DNA of 64,000 nucleotides from Kalmusia sp. IMI 367209 (taxonomy: Eukaryota > Ascomycota > Dothideomycetes > Pleosporales > Didymosphaeriaceae): the NCBI GenBank assembly GCA_027946365.1, contig JAPEUQ010000011.1, forward strand, positions 1,178,001 to 1,242,000, written 5' to 3'. Under the pieces are notes generated by a model. It searched no databases. It had not been told where the DNA came from and was given only the letters and a program-made list of their open reading frames with translations. The position numbers were made by a program, and so were the translations under genes. Positions 23,986-34,196 of this stretch are shown here, one piece after another. Position 1 is the stretch's first letter, and each line of letters begins with the position of its first letter.

Positions 23986-24503
23986 GGGGTGGGCAGTGGA
24001 GATTTGCTCGCATGGCTTGAGGTGATATACCCTATTTGTTGGAGTATTGGGAAATCTTTGTTTTATATGAGCGATGGGAATGGCTATAGAAGGTCAGTGA
24101 AAATAAGTTGCATACGCGTACTTCACAGCAGATGCCCGTGGCAAGTTCAGCATGTTTAAATGTCAAGGATGGTAATTCTTGTTCCTTGTATACTCAGGAA
24201 CAATTGTTCAGATGTCAATTGGCCAATCTGAAATTATTCTCGATGGGTCCCAACTGAACTCAAGGAAAAGGAAAGGGTTGGACACACGAGACAGGCCAAG
24301 CCTTCTCAGGATGCATGTCACATTCAATGAATGAACACAGATCAATGTCCTATGATTTCGTTCTTGACATCAATCTCAGACGTCCAAAGGGAACTAAACG
24401 CACGCAGCGGCGGGGCTGAACAGAGATTCTGTGGGGTAGCTAACGGAGCTCCACTCTTGCCGAGGCCAATACCAGAAAATTGTCGCGATCAGCACGCGTC
24501 CCA
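23986..24503. other. Intergenic, no gene seen
   Basis: Probable 3' and 5' untranslated regions of the flanking genes. No coding frame. Confidence 0.5.
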
Positions 24504-26284
24504 ATGTCGCTCTATTACGAGGCCGCCGCCGTCCTCGCGAACTCAGACAACACTGGCGGGTCCCTGAAGTCTAGGCTATATAACAAAAAAGACCTAAAGA
24601 GCAAACCTGCCCAGCTTTTTGCTCTGATCAGCGAAGCGTCAAAATGGTCGCTGTTGCTGAAGGACGTCATCGAGAAATGCGGGCTGTTGACGGAGGAGAA
24701 GAAGGTGAGCCTCTGTGCATGCACAGTCCTCTGCACATGTCTCTAACTCAAGACAGCTTACACCGGTCCTCGTACTGCTCCTCACTCATGACCTACTCCT
24801 CTCGAAGAGCGGCGTCGCGGCACCCGCCAACCACGTCCTCAAGCTCGCCATACTCAGACACAAAGCTCGATTAGGCGCCGAATTTACGAAGGCACGAATA
24901 CGTCGCGGCCACGCTACAATAGGCGCGCTAAGAGAGGCCGTAAACGATGGAGAGTTGGAGGAAGGAAGTGAGGCGTCGAAGAAGGCCTACAGACACCCAC
25001 GATGGGTACGAGTGAATACTCTTCAGACGACCATAGCGGATCAGTTGTCTACGACCTTCGCAGGCTTCGAGAAGACCAGTAAGCTTAACCTTGTCCAGCG
25101 TGCATCTGCATCTGCAAAGATATACTTTGAAGACCGGAACATACCCAATTTGCTTGCACTTCCGCCTAAGATCGATCTGAGTAAGTCACCGGCATACACG
25201 AATGGCGCGATCATATTACAGGATAAAGCATCGTGCTTTCCCGCTTACTTGCTCGACATCACTCCAGGTGATGGAGATGCAATAGATGGCTGCGCTGCAC
25301 CAGGTAACAAGACCACACACTTGGCCGCGATTGTCTCAGAGCGAAGTGCGGGGTATAATCAACAAAAGATGTTTGCATTCGAGAGGGATAAAGTTAGGGC
25401 CGTCACGCTGCAGAAGATGGTCAAGCGCGCATCAGCAGACTCGATTGTGTCGATCAAAGCTGGTGCAGATTTCCTGGCGGCGAATCCAGATTCCGACGAG
25501 TTTGCAGATGTTGGTGCGGTTCTGCTTGACCCGAGCTGTTCAGGGAGCGGCATCGTTGGGAGGGACGACGCGATCAAGATGCATCTACCGGGCCAAAGTG
25601 GAGGAAACGACGTGGGAACCAAGAACAAGAAGCGGAAGAGAGACCACGGTGCACACCAGAGTCCGGATGGCAGCACAACTTTGAGCCTAGGCTTAGACGA
25701 CTCTACACCTGAAGAGACACCTATCGAAGGCCAACTTTCCGAACGGCTTACGGCTTTGTCGACTTTCCAACTTCGTATCCTCACACATGCGATGCGCTTT
25801 CCTAAGGCACGCAAGATCACATACTCTACTTGTTCGATTCATTTCGAAGAGAATGAAGGAGTTGTTGCTCAAGCTTTGGCTTCAGCAGTCGCTAAAGAAC
25901 GTGGATGGAGAATTCTGTTAAGGGAGCAGCAAGTGCAAGGCTTGAGGGGAATGGGAGAGAAGAGGTATTTGGGAAGACGAGAAAGTGCGTAGTGAGGTCG
26001 ACATGGATGATAGATATAAAGAGGAGGTTTGCAATGCTTGCATACGCTGCGAAAAAGGAACCGAGGAAGGAACCATGGGTTTTTTTGTGGCCGCCTTCAT
26101 TCGAGACCTTGACGTAATAGACAACGGGGTTGTAGCGACTGATGCCGCCACTGAAAATCTCGAAGAGGAGTGGAATGGATTTAGCGATGAGGATAAGGCT
26201 AATGCGACAATCTCTGCGCAGCCTGTCGCAACTGATACCTCCAAGAAGCCAAGGAAAAAGAGGAGAAAGGGACGCACTCATTGA
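24504..26284 (+). CDS. RCM1: NSUN5/Rcm1-like 25S rRNA m5C methyltransferase, one apparent frameshift
   Basis: Exon 1 is 24504-24704 (MSLYYEAAAVL). A 52-bp intron follows and exon 2 starts at 24757. SAM-dependent RNA cytosine-C5 methyltransferase motifs are present: motif I DGCAAPGNKTTHLA, motif IV LLDPSCSGSG with one catalytic Cys, and motif VI YSTCSIHFEENE with the second Cys. The family methylates a single cytosine of the large-subunit rRNA in the nucleolus. The frame ends early at 25992, yet the next frame continues with the expected family tail: ACIRCEKGTEEGTMGFFVAA (near 26035-26095) and a basic KKPRKKRRKGR end. Reading the four-G run at 25946-25949 as three Gs gives QGLREWERRG and joins the two. 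No intron fits. Confidence 0.88.
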
Positions 26285-26571
26285 AGCAAGCAATGACACA
26301 TGTAGCGGCATCTGATTGGTGAGGCCTCAGAGCAAGAACATTCAACGTCACTCTTCACGCGGAGTGCCTTCCCGCAGCACGATTTTAGCTTCCTTTCACT
26401 TCAGGTTATAGCAAGTACGGAGGCTCGAGGAAATAAGAGGTAGTGGGCCGAGAAACATTGTTTAAATCCCAGCGAGACATTGTTTGACACATCACATTGC
26501 CCGACATTCTCACTCCGTGCGACGCCACTTTGTACGCTTGCGGTTTGGTCCGCTCGCATTGCCCTCCATTG

Positions 26572-29089
26572 ATGACGACGATGGCTTCTCCGACATTTGA
26601 TCTCTCTCGTCCGAGACTGCGACAAATTTCTCACTGGATCCGTGATGTCCTTGATCCACTTGTTGCTCAGGGAAGGCCCTGAGCTGCTACGCGCTGATGA
26701 TGTATTGACTTTGCACGACATCTTTCAGGCCCTCAGATTATCGTCCGGCATCACTGCTCTGGATTTGCGTGCCACAGGTATTCACAGAGCTGTGATGGAG
26801 ATATCTGGAATAGCAACCCGATGGCCTGGTCGTTTAGCGGACGATTGTGACAGACTCATTAGCATGTGGAGTACCAAATTTGGACGGCTTGAAGATCTTC
26901 ATCCTTTTCTATATGGTAGGGGCGGGCGCCTGGAGGGCATTGCCTCGGTTGACGAGACGTCAAAGGCTGTCAGTACTATACCCAACGGCTCCCTTTCCGC
27001 AAATCACTGACTGTGACTAGGCTTTGCTCCAACGTTGGCAAACTAACTGCCCTGAAAAGCTTCTACCAAAGAGATCACGCCGACGTGGCGATCTCGGGTT
27101 TCATCCTGGCTCGTATAATCTCCATTACTCTGTCATCGATACATTCAAGCTGATCGTCCGATTGCAGCTGGTGGATCAACTCTCTATTCGCTTGTTACGC
27201 TGGCATCATTGATGTCGATACAATCGATGGCGGCATATGTCATGATAAGTACGGGGCATACGCAGTAGTACTTATTGACGGAGGCGAGATCAATGCACCG
27301 ACGGAATCGACTCTTACCTATCGCTGCAACAAGGACGACCGGGGCAAATTCCGCTTGACAGCCGCTACACCGGGGAGCAGAGAACCCATTCGTATCCTCC
27401 GGAGTCATAGTGTAAACAGTGTGTGGGGCCCCAAAGCGGGCGTGAGATATGAGGGACTGTCGGTGTGCCTGGCTCTTGAACTGCGTCTGCTGACCAACGC
27501 ATAGGTATCGTGTAACCGGTTGGGCAGTCCACCAACCTAAAATAGTCCCCACCAGCGCTGGTCAGAGAATCCGCGTCGGGGATGTGATCTATGATGTGCA
27601 TCTCGAACGATGTGAGTAGTACACGTAGTGCATGTGGGACACTTGCTCATTACACACACATCCTATAGGCGATCCTGTCTCAATGGAAGAAGTGACCAAA
27701 TTTCCGAGCGCTGCTGAACTCGACGATTACTCTGAATACAAACGCTTGCGCAAGATTTATCGGGAGACGCGTAGTAAGGCGATTGCCGCTTCATCTAATG
27801 CACACAAGATGCCAGTTGTACCTACAAAATTCGCACCAGCGATTTTACCTCAGACCACTGCACCGTCGAGAACAAGATCTTTGTTTCAAGTGTCTCCCGC
27901 TCCATCTCATACAACAACATCTATCGCAGAACAAGAAACGTCGCCGAAGGCATCTCCCTCGAGGGATGTGGTAGTAAGTGAACCTACCCTAGCTCCTAGT
28001 GAAGACTTGTTCGTGACACAAAAGAGTCCGACTAATTTGGTGTTACCTACACAGCCCTTGACCCGGACAGGCACACCACGCAACGAGCTGCCAGGACACA
28101 CGCCTGATTCCAAGGGTACAGGTTCGATCGCAAGCACAACACTTAGCCATCAATCCGATATCAGAGAAGTCACGCCCTGGATCGATTACGACCTGCCCCA
28201 TCTTGCTCTTCCTACCACTGTGGGTTTCGCGCCCGCCAGACGCTCAACAACTCGCACGAGCGGAGAAGACCGTCCACCCACTGCGGGTTCCAGCCATGCT
28301 AATAGCCCAACCCCGATAAGTAGGAAAACAACTCGAAAGAGGAGCAATGATAGACACCACATAGGGTTTCACTCTTCATCCCACGGTCAAAGTTTGAATG
28401 CAGATCAAGCTTTGAACAAGGGAAGTCAGAAGTCAATCTTGGTACGAAGTCGCAACCCGATGGTCAAACTCTTCGATGGCACCGATAGCAGTGAAGATTA
28501 CTTCTCATTCAAGAGGTCGAGAACTACGTCTACGAGTCCGAAACGCACTCCGCCCACATCCAGACGTCGTGCGCGCGCAAGCTCTTCAGGGTCCATACCA
28601 CAGCCCATTTCGCCGATCCCACGTAAACCTCCGAGCACGACGAATCGTCTCCTCTTCGAGAGGCGAGATGCAGTAGCTTTCCCATACGGCTTCGTCATGT
28701 CTCCAACAGTTCCTACTGTAAAACAGGGCACAGAGCTCGAGGTCTATCGCTCGACACTCGAGGATCCGTTCACGGATGCCTCGCCAGCCCGACCCACTAC
28801 ATCTCTACCTATTTCGCTGAAGGATTTGATAGCAAAACCACGCGTCCCCAGTGTGGCTCACGCGACCATGTCTTCTAGTGCAGTACAGCCGGACATTTTA
28901 TGCGGTAGGAGCTCGCATGATATGGCAGTTAAGAGGACGCGGGCTGCGAGCCAGCTGTCCAAGGTCGTGAAGGATCTAGAGGAATTAGATGTAAAGATTG
29001 CGTTTCGGGATCCGTTCGGGAGTTCGAGGAATAGGCCTGAGATTAGAAGGAATAGCAGCTCGAGTGTGCCGCCGGATATGACTATGTGA
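26572..29089 (+). CDS. SRA/YDG-domain protein, five exons, one apparent frameshift
   Basis: Exons 26572-26968, 27021-27112, 27168-27458, 27505-27611 and 27669-29089; all four introns match in phase. The spliced central part has SRA/YDG features: GFHPGS, WWINSLFACYAGI, GAYAVVLIDGG, EPIRILRSHSVNS, and VRYEGLYRVTGWAV across intron 3. SRA domains bind hemi-methylated or modified cytosine in DNA (UHRF1, SUVH proteins). The N-terminal helical region and long disordered Ser/Pro-rich C-terminus (about 400 aa) have no known domain. The N-terminus starting MTTMASPTF (26572) is in another frame. It joins if one A at 26673/26674 is dropped (LVAQGGPELL). Alternatively the gene starts at ATG 26645 (MSLIHLL) with no frameshift. 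Confidence 0.75.
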
Positions 29090-30283
29090 GGTTGAGAAGG
29101 TCGAGGATGATGACGAAAGTTAGGAATAAGACACAGCATAGTATGGAAAAGGGTAGGTGAGAGGAGGGATGGTGCTCCTTTTGATACAAAACAATGATGT
29201 CTAGAAATAGACTCTAGGGTAGACCCCTTTGCGTATATATTTATAGTCGACTTGGCCGATATGTACAAATCGAGAAGCAAAAGATGACAACTTGCACTAC
29301 ATGATCACCAATTGCGCCATGCGCCATCTCACCCTGCAACACTTCCCTTCGTCCGGTTTCCACATCAAAATAGCCCACAAGAGCCCTGTTCCCCGCATGC
29401 AAGCACCCTGGTCCCCCACGCATCCGATCTCGCATCGGCATTACAAGCCGCATAGATAACCGGTCAATATATGAAGTACATCATCACGCGTACCACACTT
29501 TTACCTTTGCCACACCGTTGAGCAGCGGAACGGAATCTTCGAAGAATGTTCTATCATGCGAAGAGAGCAATTTTTAGTATAAAAAGATAATAGATAGATT
29601 GTTATAGGGGTTGCATCCTTGTTCTTAGATTTGGTGTTATGGGGAAGCTAGTAGGGAAGTACGGGTAGGTGCAGAGGTGGGGGAGGGAGAGACCGGTGCA
29701 CGGGTAAGGGACCTTGCTCTAGATACTCGCGGGTCTTAGATTCGCGTGTTATCTTTGTTGGCACTGTGCAAAGCATTGCGTACGAGATAGTACTGTACGC
29801 AGTGAATAGTCCGGATTGTAATTACGCGACGTGGAGATCGAATATTCCCCACGGACGTAGCTCTCGCTGAGTCTACCAATACGGCCGTGGTCGTGACATT
29901 CTGTTGTCTCCTTGTGTATATAGTCTCGTCGGTCGGATTCCTTTGTAGCATAGCATCTGTGTAGTGCGGAATCCTTTGCGGTTCATGCCTGTTTCAGCTT
30001 AGATAGTACTATCGTCGATCCAATTCGGGTTACCTCCAAGGTAAGTGTTATTGGTATCGTCTATGCGAGCTGGGATTGAGTCATTCACATCAGGAATACT
30101 AGCGGAAGCACGCGGAAAGAAGTGTTTGCCAGTTACCAGATTATTCGTTTTACATTGTTTCGCACTACGCTCTCCTAGCTAAGAAGACGATAGCGACAAC
30201 TACACCTTATGCGACAAATTAACACACCCCACACCCAAAGTGACGCAACATACAAGCCCGCGTTAACGCTAATAGCAAAGAAT
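29090..30283. other. 1.2-kb convergent intergenic region
   Basis: Lies between the 3' ends of the SRA gene and the minus-strand UstYa-like gene. Short AT-rich frames only; no domain seen. Confidence 0.5.
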
Positions 30284-31346
30284 TTACGGCCATTGCTCCC
30301 TATCCAAAGGCGTCGCATGTTTCACATACCCAATCCTGTTGTCCAGGGTAGTCTGCCTACCATCCGGCACGACAGGACCAAACTTAGGGTGCACGAGCAG
30401 ACCCGGCTCAAACGGATCGACCTTGTTCTTTTCCATGCCCTCCAGCAATCGGTCCCAGTTCACGCACTCGTGCGCGATGGTGCGGTTACCGCCGGGCAGG
30501 ATGGACTCGTTGAACCAGATCATGGTGAGGGGCGTTTCGTCGGCTTTGCACATTACGGCTTCGACGAGCATCTGGAGGCAGTGCACTGGGCGACGAGTTA
30601 GTTGAGCAGCCTGTGGCACAGGGCAAAGAATGATGTAGGGGGCTTACAGCTGTGCTCATGTTGTAGTTCCTTCTCTTCTTCGGTCATGTCGGGCCAGTAG
30701 TAGTCTGGGAAGTATGACTGATGAAGGCGTTTCTGACAAGAACGTTAGGAGTTGTTTCGATAGATGAGGCAAGATACGTACCAGGCAGTGTAATTGATGA
30801 ATGAAAGCATAGTTGGCCAGGTAGTTTCCATTGGGTAGACGAATACCCTCTTTGGTCCGACCAAGCTTCTCCATATACTCTTTCGGTATTTCGGCGTAGA
30901 AGTATTGCATGAGGTTGCTCCAGTTCTTATCGAGCTGGTCGCTGGGCTTGCCGACAAGGTTGTAGTCTTTCGACGTTTCGGTGTGTTTGAAGAATGTAGG
31001 CTGGTACTCGACGTATTCCCTTATCGGAGCTGATGAACGAGCTGTTAGCATGGTTTGGAGGCTGTGGAATGGGATTAGACCTACTATCGATAACATTGGC
31101 CCCGTGGATTCTTTGCTTTTTCCACCATATCGACGTAGCTGTAGTAAGGAGGAGGGAGTACGCAACAAAGACGACGAGGCCGCCAATGGCGACGAGGGCT
31201 TGTCTCTTGCGTGAAGTTTTGTTTCGAGAGCGTCCTGAGGGATAGCCATTGTGAATAAGCTCGTCTGATTCTCTGGCAGAATCAGAGGACTGGTCATCCT
31301 CGATAGGCGAGTATGCCGGCGTAGTATCCTTCTCTAGAAAACCCAT
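30284..31346 (-). CDS. UstYa-family (DUF3328) oxidase of a candidate RiPP cluster
   Basis: Four exons (minus): 31346-31085, 31029-30782, 30732-30648 and 30585-30284, giving 298 aa. An N-terminal cytosolic tail precedes one transmembrane helix (ALVAIGGLVVFVAYSLLL). Both family HxxHC motifs appear after splicing: HQLHC (residues 165-169, just before an exon junction) and HSLHC (197-201, created across the last junction), plus ECVNWDRL near the end. UstYa-type enzymes carry out oxidative macrocyclisation or hydroxylation of ribosomal peptides in ustiloxin, phomopsin and asperipin pathways, and related steps in cyclochlorotine. It is divergently transcribed from the repeat precursor at 32225 with an 878-bp shared promoter, which suggests the precursor is its substrate. 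The start ATG gives the intact tail. Confidence 0.9.
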
Positions 31347-32224
31347 TGCTCAAAGATTGCCTTTGAAGAAGTAGCAAGAAGATGAAAAACCATAAACCAG
31401 AGTTATGCTACTGCAGGAAGAACATAAGAAGCTCGAGTGTAAGCAGGTGGCCTGATGCCTATGGTAGCCGAGGACGAGGAATAGCGGGATGCGCGAATGA
31501 CGAAGAAACAAGCAACACAAGAGGCACTAAGTAAACGCTTGATACGCCCGTCGCCTCTTGATTATCCCGGGTCTGACACCAAGGCACAGATATTAGTCGA
31601 TGAACCTTCCTAAAACAAAGTTTAGGCACCCAAGATCAGCGTCTTCAGCATCATCACAGCGTCTACGTGATTCTCGTCGAGTGGGGAAAAGCGGTGTCGG
31701 CACGGTAGCCATCGAGCACGGCGTTACAATGTGTAGCGTTGACCTTCCTACTGTAGTTTAAAGAGTGATGACGAAGGTTGATGCCGTGGTGGCATTCCTC
31801 CATTCGGTAATAGAGCTAACCTAGGGTACGCATTAGCTGGAGCTTATCAGTTTGTGCCCGTTAACCCGTTACACTCCGCAGCCATACGAGACTTCATCTT
31901 GAAAGCATAAGGTGACGAATCAGTTTCAATTGAGATGTCACTTACCTAAGTCCAAACTGTCGTCTCACGTTGGACTATGCTGACTGGGGTAGGTGAAGAA
32001 GGTGGGCGTGCACACATTGTTCCACTATTCGACGGAGGTTCACCGTACCTTCGTCATTGTAAAGCTGGGTTAGTAACCATCAATAAATCCTCCTTGGTCG
32101 ATCGAGAGGCAAGGCAGAGTACTTGAAGGTCAGCGAGGGCGTCCAGAGACTAGCCCAGTGCTTGCCGTGCCGTGAAGCTCCTCTGTTCTCTTTCTTCGAT
32201 ACACTATCACCATCAACACCCAAT
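31347..32224. promoter_or_regulatory. Divergent promoter of UstYa-like gene and peptide precursor
   Basis: 878 bp with no coding frame between two head-to-head genes, so co-regulation is likely. One CGG-N7-CCG inverted triplet (32033-32045) could be a Zn2Cys6 regulator site, but one such match may arise by chance. Confidence 0.5.
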
Positions 32225-32681
32225 ATGCAGTTTAAACAACTCGCCGTAATTCTTCCTTTGCTCGCATTCGCTTGCGCTTCTCCCATTGCGGAGCCGAGTA
32301 AGTCAATCGAGCGAACACTCCAGTGGAAGCAATCTGACCAGGACAGAGCCTGAGGTTGCAGATGTTGCCGCACGGGGTCAACTCGAAAAGGATTCAGACG
32401 ATGTCTGGCTGTGGAAGCGAGAGGAGGATTCTGATGACATTTGGCTTTGGAAGCGAGCAGAGGACTCTGACGACGTTTGGCTCTGGAAGAAGGGCGAAGA
32501 AGCCGTCAAGCAGCGCGTCAAGCTTGTGAAGGATTCTGATGACGTCTGGCTGTGGAAGAAGCGCGACGTTGCTGGCAAGCGCGACGAGGACTCCGATGAC
32601 ATCTGGCTTTGGAAGCGGGGCGAGGAAACCAAGAAGCGTGCTAAGCTTGTGAAGGATGCAGATGACATCTGGCTGTGGTAG
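32225..32681 (+). CDS. Kexin-processed repeat precursor peptide (candidate RiPP precursor)
   Basis: Exon 1 is 32225-32297: MQFKQLAVILPLLAFACA, a signal peptide, then SPIAEP. Exon 2 starts at 32347 (135 aa) or, with a second phase-compatible acceptor, at 32362 (130 aa). The rest is six core repeats: DSDDVWLW (32391-32414), DSDDIWLW (32427-32450), DSDDVWLW (32463-32486), DSDDVWLW (32532-32555), DSDDIWLW (32589-32612) and DADDIWLW (32655-32678). The last ends exactly at the stop. The first five are followed by KR or KK, kexin (Kex2) sites. Spacers are acidic or basic and two are similar (GEEAVKQRVKLVK, GEETKKRAKLVK). Secretion signal, dibasic-flanked identical cores and a neighbouring UstYa enzyme define a dikaritin-type RiPP precursor. 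The Trp/Asp-rich core is not one I recognise. A secreted pheromone-like peptide is the main alternative. Confidence 0.9.
32391..32678 (+). repeat. Six in-frame core-peptide repeats
   Basis: Each unit encodes D-[S/A]-D-D-[V/I]-W-L-W. At DNA level the copies differ at third positions (TCA/TCT/TCC; GTC/GTT/ATT/ATC; CTG/CTT/CTC), yet the protein hardly changes, which points to purifying selection on the peptide. Units 3-spacer-4 and 5-spacer-6 form a longer duplicated block. Confidence 0.9.
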
Positions 32682-32852
32682 ATAGCCTAAGCACATAGTG
32701 ACTTATCTGGTCATGATTCTGATGCGTTGCTTGTTGACGCTAGCCGATCATGGTCCCATACTTCCTTGGAAGGCTCGGGGATAGTGTAGAAGACGCTTAG
32801 TAACGACATTCGTTTTGTGTAAGCCTAGTTTGATTCCACCTTAAGTGCGTAA

Positions 32853-34196
32853 CTAGCCAGATGTGTTCTTTAATTGGGCCTGGCGCTTTGGGTTCATTTG
32901 CCCACCAGTCACACGGACTGTAGTTGTTACTGTGATGTCACGGGCGCCCCTGGCAAACCTCTCCTGGCTGTTGTACATATCGTCATCCCAAGCTATCTCC
33001 GCGTGAAGATCGTCCGAACGGTGCAAAGGATTTCTAACATTCTTCATACTAACCTTGTTTTCGTTTCCTGTTGGATTTACATAGCCCTGGGAATTGTACG
33101 ATGGCTTGCTAGCATTTCTACGGTTGCGAATAAGGGCGGCAAAAGCGGGAGCGCAAGCGACAATAACGGCTGGCGAGAATGTCAGTTGATTTGTAAGGAA
33201 GCATGTAGCCGCAATAATACAAGATAAGCATACCCATTGACGTCTCCAAAGTAGTCCACACTTGCATCCATATTGGGTCAGGATTGATAACCCGGCCGCC
33301 ATTGAAACCCGCCTGGCCAAGACGCAATGTCGCGAAGAGGATGCAGACGAAGCCGCTACAAAAGAGAGCATAGATGCCAATCTTTTGACTTCGAGGAATG
33401 GAAAGGTTCCAACAGAGGCGTATAGGAAGGAACATGACTTAGAACAATCAAGAATTAGTAAAACCTTTCATTAGAAGGCGGACTTACATACCCATTAAAT
33501 CAGAAACGACGTCAACGACGTACACATAAATCACACTGGCATTAGTGTTTTTGACCTTGTTCGATCCTCCACAAGTGCCGTTCGTGAAGAAATCACGCAA
33601 GCTTGAGCAAGATAGAGCACTACTTATGATGCATCCTACCCACGACTGTGTTGTGTCAACATGTATCCATACCGCGCGAGAAGTCAACGTACCAGCACAA
33701 TAAAAACGCCGATAGCCCACCAGATATTGTTATATATACTCTTGAGTCCAACAAGTAATTTTCGGTAGAGTGCAAGAAGCGATAGTTTTACAGTTGTGAT
33801 CACACTGTAATAGCATATTTGAGCCGACCATACGAGGCGCGCACTTACTCCGCCGTCTTCCAATATGGTTGGATAAGGCTCAGACTTTCCAGACTGGACA
33901 TCGAAGAGCCTGTATAGTATGGGTACGGAGAGCACGTAGCATATCCACATAGCCACAAAAATAGCGTAGGCGAGGTAGACGAAGCTATCCTGGAGCTCCA
34001 GCGATCTTCTTTTCGCTACATGGATCGCTATGCGGGTAAGGACGACAATTGTTGTCAAGATGAAAAACGCATAATGGGTGCGCAACAATGCTGGTCTCAG
34101 AACTCTTGTCAGCAAGGATTTTCAGAAAGGCATTTGACTAGCAACAAAGGTACGAGCGTAGAATATCACGTTTGGTAGAGCTTTGTTGTATGCCAT
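32853..34196 (-). CDS. Rhodopsin-like seven-helix integral membrane protein, five exons
   Basis: Minus exons 34196-34154, 34090-33693, 33645-33492, 33437-33234 and 33169-32853 give 371 aa; the coding length is a multiple of three. Helices are clear: THYAFFILTTIVVLTRIAI, YLAYAIFVAMWICYVLSVPI, VWSAQICYYSVITTVKLSLL, IWWAIGVFIVLSWVGCII, VIYVYVVDVVSDLMVMFLPI, IGIYALFCSGFVCILFATL and a last helix across VWTTLETSMAVIVACAPAF. Gene layout and motifs match the fungal rhodopsin-domain family. The short first exon (MAYNKALPN) is the least certain part. The tail is polar and cytosolic. It is convergent with the peptide precursor (171 bp apart) and divergent from the FAD oxidase. It could be a receptor, a transporter-like accessory protein or an unrelated neighbour. 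Confidence 0.8.

Noticed and set aside
32391..32678. Repeats as a CRISPR array or minisatellite
   Set aside because: The repeats are in frame, differ at synonymous sites, encode a fixed peptide with dibasic sites and follow a signal peptide; the host is a eukaryote.
32378..32696. Minus-strand Ser-rich ORFs over the precursor
   Set aside because: They mirror the repeat units and have no signal peptide or domain; the plus-strand precursor explains the repeats.
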